This document shows, piece after piece, positions 13,037 through 19,214 of a DNA stretch of 24,428 nucleotides. The DNA is from a virus. Below the pieces are notes generated by a model that saw only the letters and a list, made by a program, of their open reading frames with translations, was not told the origin of the DNA and did not search any database. The stretch is from the IMG/VR virus record IMGVR_UViG_3300030106_002384, positions 1-24,428 of that record; one strand, given 5' to 3'. Numbering within the stretch: position 1 is the first letter of the stretch; every line of letters begins with the position of its first letter. A program made the translations under genes and the position numbers.

Positions 13037-13897
13037 ATGGAACACTCTGCGGAGTTGCTCGTACATTCTTACATAGAAAGTTGTAAAGACATACCTAAAA
13101 GTATGTCTGAAACAACTATACAATCTGTTGTTGAACACGTAAAAGATTCATTAGGCAAGCAGTTTAATAGTAAAATATCAAATGAAAAATTTCGTCTACG
13201 TGCTAGTAACATAGGCAAAGCTCCTTGCCAACTCTGGTTTCAAAAAAATAATCCAGAAGCTGCTCTTCCCTTGCCTTCACATTTTTTAATGAGAATGTTG
13301 ATAGGTGATATTACAGAAGCTGTTTTTAAAGGAGTGCTAAAAGAAGCTGGCGTTGTGTTTGAACAGCCAGAAAAAGTTGAAGTAGATATAGCAGGAGAAA
13401 AGATACAAGGGGAGTATGATCTTATAATTGATGGGAGAGTTGATGATATTAAATCAGCAAGCCCTTGGTCTTACAAAAACAAATGGATTGATGGTGACAC
13501 AGTAGAAAGTAGCGATCCATTTGGTTACGTTGGACAACTAACTATTTATGCAAAAGGAAAAGGAGTTCAACCCGGTGGATGGTGGGTAGTTAATCATTCT
13601 ACCGGGGAGTTTAAGTATATAAAATATACTAGCAATCCCGATGAAGTTACTAAAAGGTTAGAAAATACTGTTGAATTTTTAAAAGGTCCATTCAAACGCT
13701 GTTATAGTCCTGTTAAAGAAACTTTTTATAACCAAGAAACAGGCCGTTATGTGTTAGCCAGTGAGTGTAAATTTTGTAGTTTTAAATATACTTGTTGGGG
13801 TGACAGATTAAAAGAAGAACCTTCTAAAGTCAGCAAAGCAAAAATCAAACCTTTAGTAAGCTATGTTTCTAAGGGAAATGAAGACGGGCATGATTGA
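13037..13897 (+). CDS. Cas4/RecB-like PD-(D/E)XK nuclease with Fe-S cysteines
   Basis: A 286-residue exonuclease-like protein. The PD-(D/E)XK core is visible as GDITE (90-94), GEYDLI (125-130), VDDIKSAS (135-142, D137 and K139) and a QLTIY motif (167-171, QxxxY). Four Cys in the Cas4/AddB arrangement, C64 plus C244, C247 and C253 (CKFCSFKYTC), should bind a 4Fe-4S cluster. It probably degrades or processes DNA ends in recombination or host DNA breakdown. No CRISPR array or other cas gene is present, so it serves the phage's own DNA metabolism. It begins 2 bases after the previous stop. Confidence 0.82.
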   Translation: MEHSAELLVHSYIESCKDIPKSMSETTIQSVVEHVKDSLGKQFNSKISNEKFRLRASNIGKAPCQLWFQKNNPEAALPLPSHFLMRMLIGDITEAVFKGVLKEAGVVFEQPEKVEVDIAGEKIQGEYDLIIDGRVDDIKSASPWSYKNKWIDGDTVESSDPFGYVGQLTIYAKGKGVQPGGWWVVNHSTGEFKYIKYTSNPDEVTKRLENTVEFLKGPFKRCYSPVKETFYNQETGRYVLASECKFCSFKYTCWGDRLKEEPSKVSKAKIKPLVSYVSKGNEDGHD

Positions 13898-14330
13898 TGG
13901 TGGAGCTTACAAAGCATTCGATAGAAGTTTATACATTAAAGCAGATACAAAAGGTAAAGATGTTATATCTAATCTGCTTATAAAGAAGGGTCACACTTTA
14001 ACTAATATAAAAGAAACTTATAGCTGTGATATAGTCACAGAAAAAAATGGTGTTACTCATAACTCAGAAGTAGAGATAAAGTTTTCTTGGAAAGAAGAAT
14101 GGCCTTTATCTTGGGAAGAAATAAGAATACCTTACCGGAAACATAAACTTTTAGGTAAACCTAATTTAACTTTTTATGTTTTAAGATCTGACTGTAAACA
14201 AGCTTGGGAAATAGATGCGGATATATTAGCTAATGTAGCTACGATAAAGGAAGTACCTAATCGGTATATAAGAAAAGGAGAAAAGTTTTTTCATGTGCCA
14301 GTACAACATGCTAAACTTTTAGAAGTATAA
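13890..14330 (+). CDS. Possible PD-(D/E)XK-like nuclease (146 aa)
   Basis: The start is ambiguous: ATG 13890 overlaps the upstream gene by only 8 bases and begins MIDGGAYKAFDRSLY, while ATG 13878 and 13863 overlap more. The protein has CDIVTEKNG ... HNSEVEIKFSWKEEW, where D and E-x-K (VEIKF) could be a nuclease core, and a strand-helix pattern with NLTFYVLRSDCKQAWEI. It lies between two recognised nucleases, which favours a DNA-processing role. The family is not certain and it could be a structural DNA-binding protein. Confidence 0.6.
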   Translation: MIDGGAYKAFDRSLYIKADTKGKDVISNLLIKKGHTLTNIKETYSCDIVTEKNGVTHNSEVEIKFSWKEEWPLSWEEIRIPYRKHKLLGKPNLTFYVLRSDCKQAWEIDADILANVATIKEVPNRYIRKGEKFFHVPVQHAKLLEV

Positions 14331-14815
14331 TGTCTACAAAAAGAAGACATAAAAAAATAGAGGTAAATGGATATCGTTCTGGTCTTGAGCATTTAGTGTC
14401 AAAGCAAATTAGACATGCTAGAAACAAGATAAGATATGAAGCTATGAAAATTCAATGGGTAGACTTTTCTGTAAGATCTTACACGCCAGACTTTATACTT
14501 GATAACGGAATCATATTAGAGGTTAAAGGTTTCTGGGACACAGCAGACAGACGCAAGCATGTTGAAATAAAAAGACAACATGAAAATTTAGACATAAGAT
14601 TTGTTTTTGAAAATAGCAGAAAGAAAATACGCAAGGGTTCTAAGACTAGTTACGGAGATTGGTGCGAGAAAAATAATATATTATTCTGTGATCGGGTTGT
14701 TCCTAAAATGTGGTTACAAGAAAAGCTAATACAGATGCCTTCTAAAATAGTTCAAGTGCCTATAGAAAATAACTTAATAATGATTGAGGAAAAATTTCAT
14801 GCAGAATCTACATAA
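14330..14815 (+). CDS. Endonuclease I (T7 gp3-like Holliday junction resolvase)
   Basis: A 161-residue enzyme very similar in layout to T7 endonuclease I. The catalytic residues align as E20 (YRSGLEH), D54 (YTPDFIL), E64 and K66 (ILEVKGFW), against E20, D55, E65 and K67 in T7. Downstream motifs NLDIRFVFENS and GSKTSYGDWC also fit. It resolves four-way junctions and branched replication products and helps degrade host DNA. The ATG shares its A with the previous TAA (TAATG), so translation is coupled. Confidence 0.93.
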   Translation: MSTKRRHKKIEVNGYRSGLEHLVSKQIRHARNKIRYEAMKIQWVDFSVRSYTPDFILDNGIILEVKGFWDTADRRKHVEIKRQHENLDIRFVFENSRKKIRKGSKTSYGDWCEKNNILFCDRVVPKMWLQEKLIQMPSKIVQVPIENNLIMIEEKFHAEST

Positions 14816-15125
14816 TTTTTTAGCTTCAGATGATTTCGTTATAGTGGTTCGCCCTGTAAAAGAAAGTGAAGAGTGGACAGGTGAAGTGCAGGTATCCATA
14901 GTGACAAACTTAGAGGAAACAACTTTAAATTCATTTGAATATGAAAGCATGGTAGCTTTATGTAATTGTGCGGCAGCATCTATCCCTGCTATGGAGGAGA
15001 ATGCTTTTATACGAAATGTTATTGAGACTTATGCATCAAAGCATATGCTATCCCCTCTAACGGAAGATAGTATAGATATGGAAAGTATGCTCATGTTTGA
15101 TACAGATACTAAGGGAAGTGCTTAA
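14799..15125 (+). CDS. Hypothetical protein (108 aa)
   Basis: ATG 14799, nine bases after TGAGGA, is chosen over TTG 14784. The product starts MQNLHNFLASDDFVIVVRPV, has a beta-rich first half and a helical, acidic C-terminal part with many Met and Glu, and contains CNCAAAS in the middle. It overlaps endonuclease I by 17 bases and its stop overlaps the next ATG, so it belongs to the replication operon. I recall similar uncharacterised proteins in related marine phages but can assign no function. Confidence 0.6.
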   Translation: MQNLHNFLASDDFVIVVRPVKESEEWTGEVQVSIVTNLEETTLNSFEYESMVALCNCAAASIPAMEENAFIRNVIETYASKHMLSPLTEDSIDMESMLMFDTDTKGSA

Positions 15126-15349
15126 TGAAGTCTAAAAAAATAGATATGGTAAACAATCCACCTCACTACAATAAGCATGGTATTGAATGTATCACAGCGA
15201 TAGAGGCTGCACTTACAGAAGAAGAATTTAAGGGTTACGTAAAAGGTAATGTGTTAAAATATACATGGAGAGAAAACTACAAAAATAAAATAGAAGATTT
15301 AAGGAAAGCTTCATGGTATTTGAATAGGTTAATAGAAAGTATGACATGA
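15125..15349 (+). CDS. DUF3310 protein (T7 gp1.7-related domain)
   Basis: A 74-residue stand-alone DUF3310 domain with the diagnostic VNNPPHYNKHGIECITAIEA (9-28), GNVLKYTWR (41-49) and IEDLRKASWYLNRLIE (56-71). The domain is known from T7 gp1.7, a nucleotide kinase acting on dTMP and dGMP, although in many phages it stands alone with unknown activity. Its position just before RNR supports a role in nucleotide supply. Start and stop overlap both neighbours by one to four bases. Confidence 0.85.
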   Translation: MKSKKIDMVNNPPHYNKHGIECITAIEAALTEEEFKGYVKGNVLKYTWRENYKNKIEDLRKASWYLNRLIESMT

Positions 15350-15519
15350 GGGCAAAAGTAAATATTCTATTAAATATAGATGCAGAGGAGTTTATTATGC
15401 CTGTCGATAATAATCCGACAGAAGAGTTACATGACATGATTGAAGATTCAATAAGCTATATTGAGGGAGTCAGTATTATAAATATAAATGTTAAATGCAC
15501 TGGAAGGAGGACTGAATGA
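15346..15519 (+). CDS. Small hypothetical protein coupled to RNR (57 aa)
   Basis: The ATG at 15346 overlaps the previous TGA and the TGA at 15517 overlaps the RNR ATG, the ATGA arrangement typical of translational coupling. The peptide begins MRAKVNILLNIDAEEF, continues through an acidic helix to a strand GVSIINI NVKC, a ferredoxin-like beta-alpha-beta arrangement in miniature, and ends CTGRRTE. The final codons GGAAGGAGGACT supply the RNR ribosome-binding site. The family is unknown. It could simply set RNR translation or bind RNR, neither shown. Confidence 0.55.
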   Translation: MRAKVNILLNIDAEEFIMPVDNNPTEELHDMIEDSISYIEGVSIININVKCTGRRTE

Positions 15520-17441
15520 GTAACCAAATGAGTGATTATCAAAATATTATAGCTATGTCTCGCTACGCCAGATGGAATGAAGAGGAGCAAAGAAGAGAGA
15601 CTTGGCAGGAAACAGTTACTCGTTTGTTAAATTTTTACACCGAATACTTAAAAAATAAATATTCTTTTGATCTTCCGAAAGAAACATTTAGTGATTTATA
15701 CTCCTCTATAGTTACACTTAATGTTATGCCTTCTATGAGAGCTATGATGACTGCTGGCCCTGCGCTTGCTCGTAACCACATTGCAGCGTACAATTGTTCC
15801 TATCTACCTGTGTCTAGTCCTAGAGCTTTCGATGAATGCTTATATATTCTCATGCATGGAACAGGAGTAGGCTTCTCTGTAGAACGTCAGTTTATTTCTC
15901 AGCTACCTAAAATAGCTGACGAGTTTGAAAACAGTGAGACAACGATTATAGTACAAGATAGTAAAGAAGGTTGGTACAAAGCTTTTAAGGAGCTTATAAA
16001 TTTACTTTACGCTGGCATGATTCCTCAGTGGGATATGTCTCGTGTGAGGCCAGCAGGGTCAAGATTAAAAGTGTTTGGAGGCAGAGCTAGTGGACCTGCT
16101 CCCTTAGACAATTTATTTTCTTTTACAGTAAACCTGTTTGTCAAATCAGCAGGTAGAAAATTAACTAGCGTAGAATGTCACGACCTTATGTGCAAGATAG
16201 CTGATGTAGTAGTAGTTGGTGGAGTTCGTAGGTCTGCTCTAATCAGTCTGTCTAATTTATCTGATGATCGGATGCGACATGCTAAATCTGGATCATGGTG
16301 GGAGACAGAACCTCACCGTGCTCTAGCTAATAACTCAGTATGCTACACTGATGGATCAGCAGACATGGGATCATTCCTAAGAGAATGGACTGCTCTCTAT
16401 GAAAGCAAGTCAGGTGAACGAGGTATATTTAATCGTCAAGCTGCACAGAAACAAGCTGCTAGGTATGGTCGTAGAGAAGAAAATATACAGTATGGCACTA
16501 ATCCATGCAGTGAAATTATTCTTAGACCAAAGCAGTTTTGTAATCTATCAGAGGTTGTAGTACGAGAAGAAGATACTGAAGAAACTCTTGAAAGAAAAGT
16601 AGTTTTAGCTACTATTCTTGGAACTATTCAATCTTGCTTCACAGAGTTTAAAGGTATTAGTCGCCAATGGACACACAATACAGAAGAAGAAAGACTATTA
16701 GGAGTGTCCTTAACTGGTATTATGGACAATAAGTTATTATCTAACTTGTGTGAAGAAGAGCTGGGACCATTGCTTACTAGACTGAGAGAGGTAGCTGTAG
16801 CTACAAATAAAGAGTGGGCTAACCTGTTAAGTATAGAACCCAGCGCTGCAATAACTTGTGTTAAGCCAAGTGGCACAGTGAGTCAACTTGTAAATGCTTC
16901 TAGTGGAATACACCCTCGACATAATGAATACTACATTAGGACAATCAGAGCAGATAAAAAAGATCCACTAACTCAGTTTCTTATTGATCAAGGTTTTCCA
17001 TATGAAGATGCATTAGAAAAGCCTGACTCTATGACTGTATTTTCTTTTCCTATGAAGTCTCCCTCTGGAGCAATTACAAGAAAAGAAGTATCTGCTATTG
17101 ACCATTTAAGATTGTGGAAGTTGTACGCTAATTATTGGTGTGAGCACAAACCCTCTATTACAGTAAGTGTAAAAGAAAATGAATGGTTAAAAGTAGGTAG
17201 TTTTGTTTACGATAATTTTGAAGATATGTCAGGTATAAGTTTTCTTCCAATGAGCGAACATACTTACAAGCAAGCTCCTTATCAGGATTGCGATAAACAA
17301 CAGTATGAAGAACTTTTAGAGAGGATGCCCACTGACGTAAATTGGTTAGCTCTTAGTAATTATGAAAAAGAAGATTTAACATCAGGTTCACAAGAGCTTG
17401 CTTGCACTGCCGACAGTTGTGAGGTGGTGGATATAGTCTAG
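15516..17441 (+). CDS. nrdJ: Class II (adenosylcobalamin-dependent) ribonucleotide reductase, monomeric
   Basis: A 641-residue reductase that converts ribonucleotides to deoxyribonucleotides using a B12 radical. The catalytic set is complete: C94 (AYNCSYL), N329, C331 and E333 (GTNPCSEI), C342 (QFCNLSE), and the C-terminal redox pair C630/C635 (ACTADSC). Spacings of 11 between C331 and C342 and 5 between C630 and C635 match the Lactobacillus leichmannii monomeric enzyme. CVKPSGTVSQL (448-458) is the phosphate-binding loop. It needs cobalamin from the host or its surroundings and forms a dNTP pathway with ThyX and the DUF3310 protein. RBS GGAAGGAGG. Confidence 0.95.
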   Translation: MSNQMSDYQNIIAMSRYARWNEEEQRRETWQETVTRLLNFYTEYLKNKYSFDLPKETFSDLYSSIVTLNVMPSMRAMMTAGPALARNHIAAYNCSYLPVSSPRAFDECLYILMHGTGVGFSVERQFISQLPKIADEFENSETTIIVQDSKEGWYKAFKELINLLYAGMIPQWDMSRVRPAGSRLKVFGGRASGPAPLDNLFSFTVNLFVKSAGRKLTSVECHDLMCKIADVVVVGGVRRSALISLSNLSDDRMRHAKSGSWWETEPHRALANNSVCYTDGSADMGSFLREWTALYESKSGERGIFNRQAAQKQAARYGRREENIQYGTNPCSEIILRPKQFCNLSEVVVREEDTEETLERKVVLATILGTIQSCFTEFKGISRQWTHNTEEERLLGVSLTGIMDNKLLSNLCEEELGPLLTRLREVAVATNKEWANLLSIEPSAAITCVKPSGTVSQLVNASSGIHPRHNEYYIRTIRADKKDPLTQFLIDQGFPYEDALEKPDSMTVFSFPMKSPSGAITRKEVSAIDHLRLWKLYANYWCEHKPSITVSVKENEWLKVGSFVYDNFEDMSGISFLPMSEHTYKQAPYQDCDKQQYEELLERMPTDVNWLALSNYEKEDLTSGSQELACTADSCEVVDIV

Positions 17442-17457
17442 ATGCGAGGACATTAAA

Positions 17458-17646
17458 ATGAAAGCGAAAAAGAAAGCAAGGGAGAGGCAACCTCCTTTGA
17501 GTATTCAGGTAGAAATAGGTCGTCAAGCGTTCTATAGAGGTAAGCTTAATAATCCATTTAGACCTAATACAGCTTTTTACAGAGAGTGGGAGAGAGGATT
17601 TAATCAAGCTTATTTTAAAAACTTGGAAAAAATAAATGCAAATTGA
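17458..17646 (+). CDS. Rmf/CrpP-like small basic protein (62 aa)
   Basis: The pattern GRQAFYRGKLNNPFRPNT followed by REWERGFNQAY matches the short Rmf/CrpP fold (G..A...G...NP...... W..GF..A). In bacteria, Rmf (ribosome modulation factor) dimerises ribosomes into hibernating 100S particles, and CrpP is a related small protein reported in drug modification. A phage copy might modulate host ribosomes, but the family is broad. It is the last + strand gene before the convergent junction, 16 bases after RNR, with RBS GCGAGGA. The family match is by motif only. Confidence 0.6.
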   Translation: MKAKKKARERQPPLSIQVEIGRQAFYRGKLNNPFRPNTAFYREWERGFNQAYFKNLEKINAN

Positions 17647-17668
17647 AAAGGATGCAAAAGAGTGGATC

Positions 17669-17694
17669 AAAAAAAAGGAGGGCATTAGCCCTCT
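17669..17694 (-). terminator. Intrinsic terminator of the leftward late operon
   Basis: GAGGGC at 17678-17683 pairs with GCCCTC at 17688-17693 around a 4-base loop, with a G-T pair extending it. On the - strand the stem is followed by eight T (the A-run at 17669-17676), the classic intrinsic terminator. On the + strand no T-run follows. It lies about 70 bases beyond the stop of the last - strand gene and separates the convergent arms. Confidence 0.85.
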
Positions 17695-17761
17695 AAAAAA
17701 GTTTAGTAGATATAAAACTTTATTGTGTCATTTCTACGTTGTGTACTTTTTACTATTGTTA

Positions 17762-18055
17762 CTAACTTTTTCTTTGTTTTTTTAAAGTTTCTTTAGCTTT
17801 CTTTGCTAAAGCAGCTTGCTGTGGTTTACCACCAAACTTACTTCTTTGTTCAAGCACAGTCAGTATTTGTATCTTTCGAGCGTAAGGCTTCTTAATACGT
17901 TTTACTTTTGCTATAGTAGCACGAGCATCAGCAACTGTAGCGTATTTTATAGATACAGTATCTTTAGGGTTTTCGTCAGTGTACAATCTACGTCCACTGC
18001 CCTTTGGCTTTTTGCCTGTACCTACTTTAGGATCTTTTCTTTTTCGTAGAGCCAT
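17762..18055 (-). CDS. Lys/Arg-rich small protein (97 aa), last gene of the late operon
   Basis: ATG 18055 is preferred to the in-frame upstream ATG at 18097. The protein is very basic at both ends (MALRKRKDPKVGTGKKPKGS, ending AKKAKETLKKQRKS) with a middle region SIKYATVADARATIAKVKRI and an IQILTVLEQRS helix. It looks like a small DNA- or RNA-binding protein. It overlaps the preceding gene by 29 bases and is the last of four basic genes. I recall similar small basic genes near the end of late arms in marine phages, without known function. Confidence 0.65.
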   Translation of the reverse strand: MALRKRKDPKVGTGKKPKGSGRRLYTDENPKDTVSIKYATVADARATIAKVKRIKKPYARKIQILTVLEQRSKFGGKPQQAALAKKAKETLKKQRKS

Positions 18056-18329
18056 TCTTTTTTCTCGGAAATGTAGGAACATTTCTAGGTTTACCACCGG
18101 GATTACCTGCTGCTCTTTTTCTTTTCACAGCACTTGTTATCTGAGACTTAGTCATTCTATTAGCTTTAGCTCTAGGCACACATTTCGGGTATTTTCTCTT
18201 ACTTGATTTAGCAGATTTTCTACCGCAAGATTGAAACTTACCTTTTTTCTTGGGAGCGCCAATATCTACCCAATCACCCTTCGGGCCTTTACCAAACCAT
18301 GCTGTAAGTCCACCAGTAGGTTTAGCCAT
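18027..18329 (-). CDS. Basic Cys-containing small protein (100 aa)
   Basis: The product starts MAKPTGGLTAWFGKGPKGDW, then VDIGAPKKKGKFQSCGRKSA, KYPKCVPRAKANRMTKSQI and a Lys/Arg-rich tail. The motifs WVDIGAPKK, CGRKSA and RKYPKC are typical of a small protein seen repeatedly in marine viruses that I believe is annotated only as a DUF family; I will not name it with certainty. Two Cys and strong positive charge suggest nucleic-acid binding, possibly in the virion. The start overlaps the upstream stop (TAATG). Confidence 0.65.
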   Translation of the reverse strand: MAKPTGGLTAWFGKGPKGDWVDIGAPKKKGKFQSCGRKSAKSSKRKYPKCVPRAKANRMTKSQITSAVKRKRAAGNPGGKPRNVPTFPRKKNGSTKKKRS

Positions 18330-18508
18330 TATGCACTCCTATACCCACCGCCACGTTTCTTATACGTCCTAACTAACCATGCGTTTGCGTAAGCTGAAGG
18401 ATATACATCAAATTTTCTTTTTGCTTCAGCTTTAACTCTGGCATATAGTTTAGGATTAGTAGGTTTTGCTCCTGATTTTTTAGCTGGTTTCTTTTTTGTT
18501 TTAGACAT
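18329..18508 (-). CDS. Small basic YPSAYANAW-motif protein (59 aa)
   Basis: Read on the - strand, ATG at 18508-18506 opens a 59-residue frame closed by TAA at 18331-18329, overlapping the next ATG by one base. The N-terminus is lysine-rich (MSKTKKKPAKKSGAKPTNPK), followed by LYARVKAEAKRKFDVYPSAY and ANAWLVRTYKKRGGGY. This second half is a conserved motif in marine phages and algal viruses (tentatively DUF5872-like). RBS GGAGGTG precedes it. The gene fills the gap between two longer basic genes exactly. Function unknown. Confidence 0.65.
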   Translation of the reverse strand: MSKTKKKPAKKSGAKPTNPKLYARVKAEAKRKFDVYPSAYANAWLVRTYKKRGGGYRSA

Positions 18509-18805
18509 TTAACACCTCCATCTTCTACGTGCTTGTCTCAATCGGCTGTTAGGATTCTTTGCAGCTTTTGGAAACTTTTTCATTTGTCCAGCAGATCTAG
18601 CGCAAAAACTTTTACGTCTAGCTGCTCTCTCTTTGGTGCGAGGCTTACCCTCTGTAACAGCAGTTTTAAGTTTACTGCCGGGGTTTTGTTTACGATACTT
18701 AGCTACACCTTTGGCAGTCATACCTGCACCAGCTTTGGTAGGAAGTTTATGACCACCCTTTATGGTTAAGCCTTTCATGCCTGTTGACTTTTTTCTAGTC
18801 GCCAT
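18509..18805 (-). CDS. DUF6321-like Lys/Arg-rich protein (98 aa)
   Basis: ATG 18805 gives MATRKKSTGMKGLTIKGGHK, followed by AGAGMTAKGVAKYRKQNPGS, RRKSFCARSAGQMKK and the end NPNSRLRQARRRWRC. The order TAKGxAKYR...NPGSKLKTAVT...RRKSFCARxxG...NxRLRxARRRWxC matches a small family I know as DUF6321, common in marine podoviruses and of unknown role. Charge and two Cys suggest DNA binding. It overlaps the membrane-anchored coiled-coil gene by 11 bases and ends one base before the next small gene. Confidence 0.7.
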   Translation of the reverse strand: MATRKKSTGMKGLTIKGGHKLPTKAGAGMTAKGVAKYRKQNPGSKLKTAVTEGKPRTKERAARRKSFCARSAGQMKKFPKAAKNPNSRLRQARRRWRC

Positions 18806-19214
18806 TAGTTTTACCTGCATCTTTTATCTGTTCATTAAGCTCGTCTACAGTCTCGTGACGAGTTTTTTTACGAAGTGCTCTATTTAATCCATGCACTGCA
18901 CGTACAGTTTCATCATGCTCAATAAAATTAATCTCAAGAACACGTACTCTGTCTATTAAACGAACTACCATTAAACGTACTTCATCTAATGTCTTTCCAA
19001 TTTGTACTCTTGTGTCACGAGTCTCCTCGTCAAGTTCTTGTTTTAAGTGGTCAATAGTTCTAACTATTTCCTGATGTTCATCATTAAGTTCTTGTTTAAA
19101 GTTTCCTGTTATCCATCTGATTAACCACCATAAAGCATATCCTGCAGAAGCTGCTGTAAGCACGGGTATGCCTACAGTCTCAAACATTTTTATAAATTCA
19201 TTTATAGACATCAT
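18795..19214 (-). CDS. Membrane-anchored coiled-coil protein (139 aa)
   Basis: One transmembrane helix near the N-terminus (GIPVLTAASAGYALWWLIRW, about 15-34) is followed by about 70 residues of charged heptads (NDEHQEIVRTIDHLKQELDE ... VRLMVVRLIDRVRVLEINF), a long coiled coil, and a polar tail. Holin- or XhlA-like accessory proteins and spanins can look like this, and the position after the big virion genes fits lysis. It could instead be a minor virion protein. The start is ATG 19214 or 19211, and it overlaps the previous gene's stop. Confidence 0.65.
   Translation of the reverse strand: MMSINEFIKMFETVGIPVLTAASAGYALWWLIRWITGNFKQELNDEHQEIVRTIDHLKQELDEETRDTRVQIGKTLDEVRLMVVRLIDRVRVLEINFIEHDETVRAVHGLNRALRKKTRHETVDELNEQIKDAGKTNGD

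Noticed and set aside
17636-17785. Possible 49-aa + strand peptide with a hydrophobic tail after the Rmf-like gene
   Set aside because: It crosses the leftward terminator hairpin, overlaps the end of a convergent gene and has only a weak RBS, and its hydrophobic end comes from a T-rich intergenic tract.
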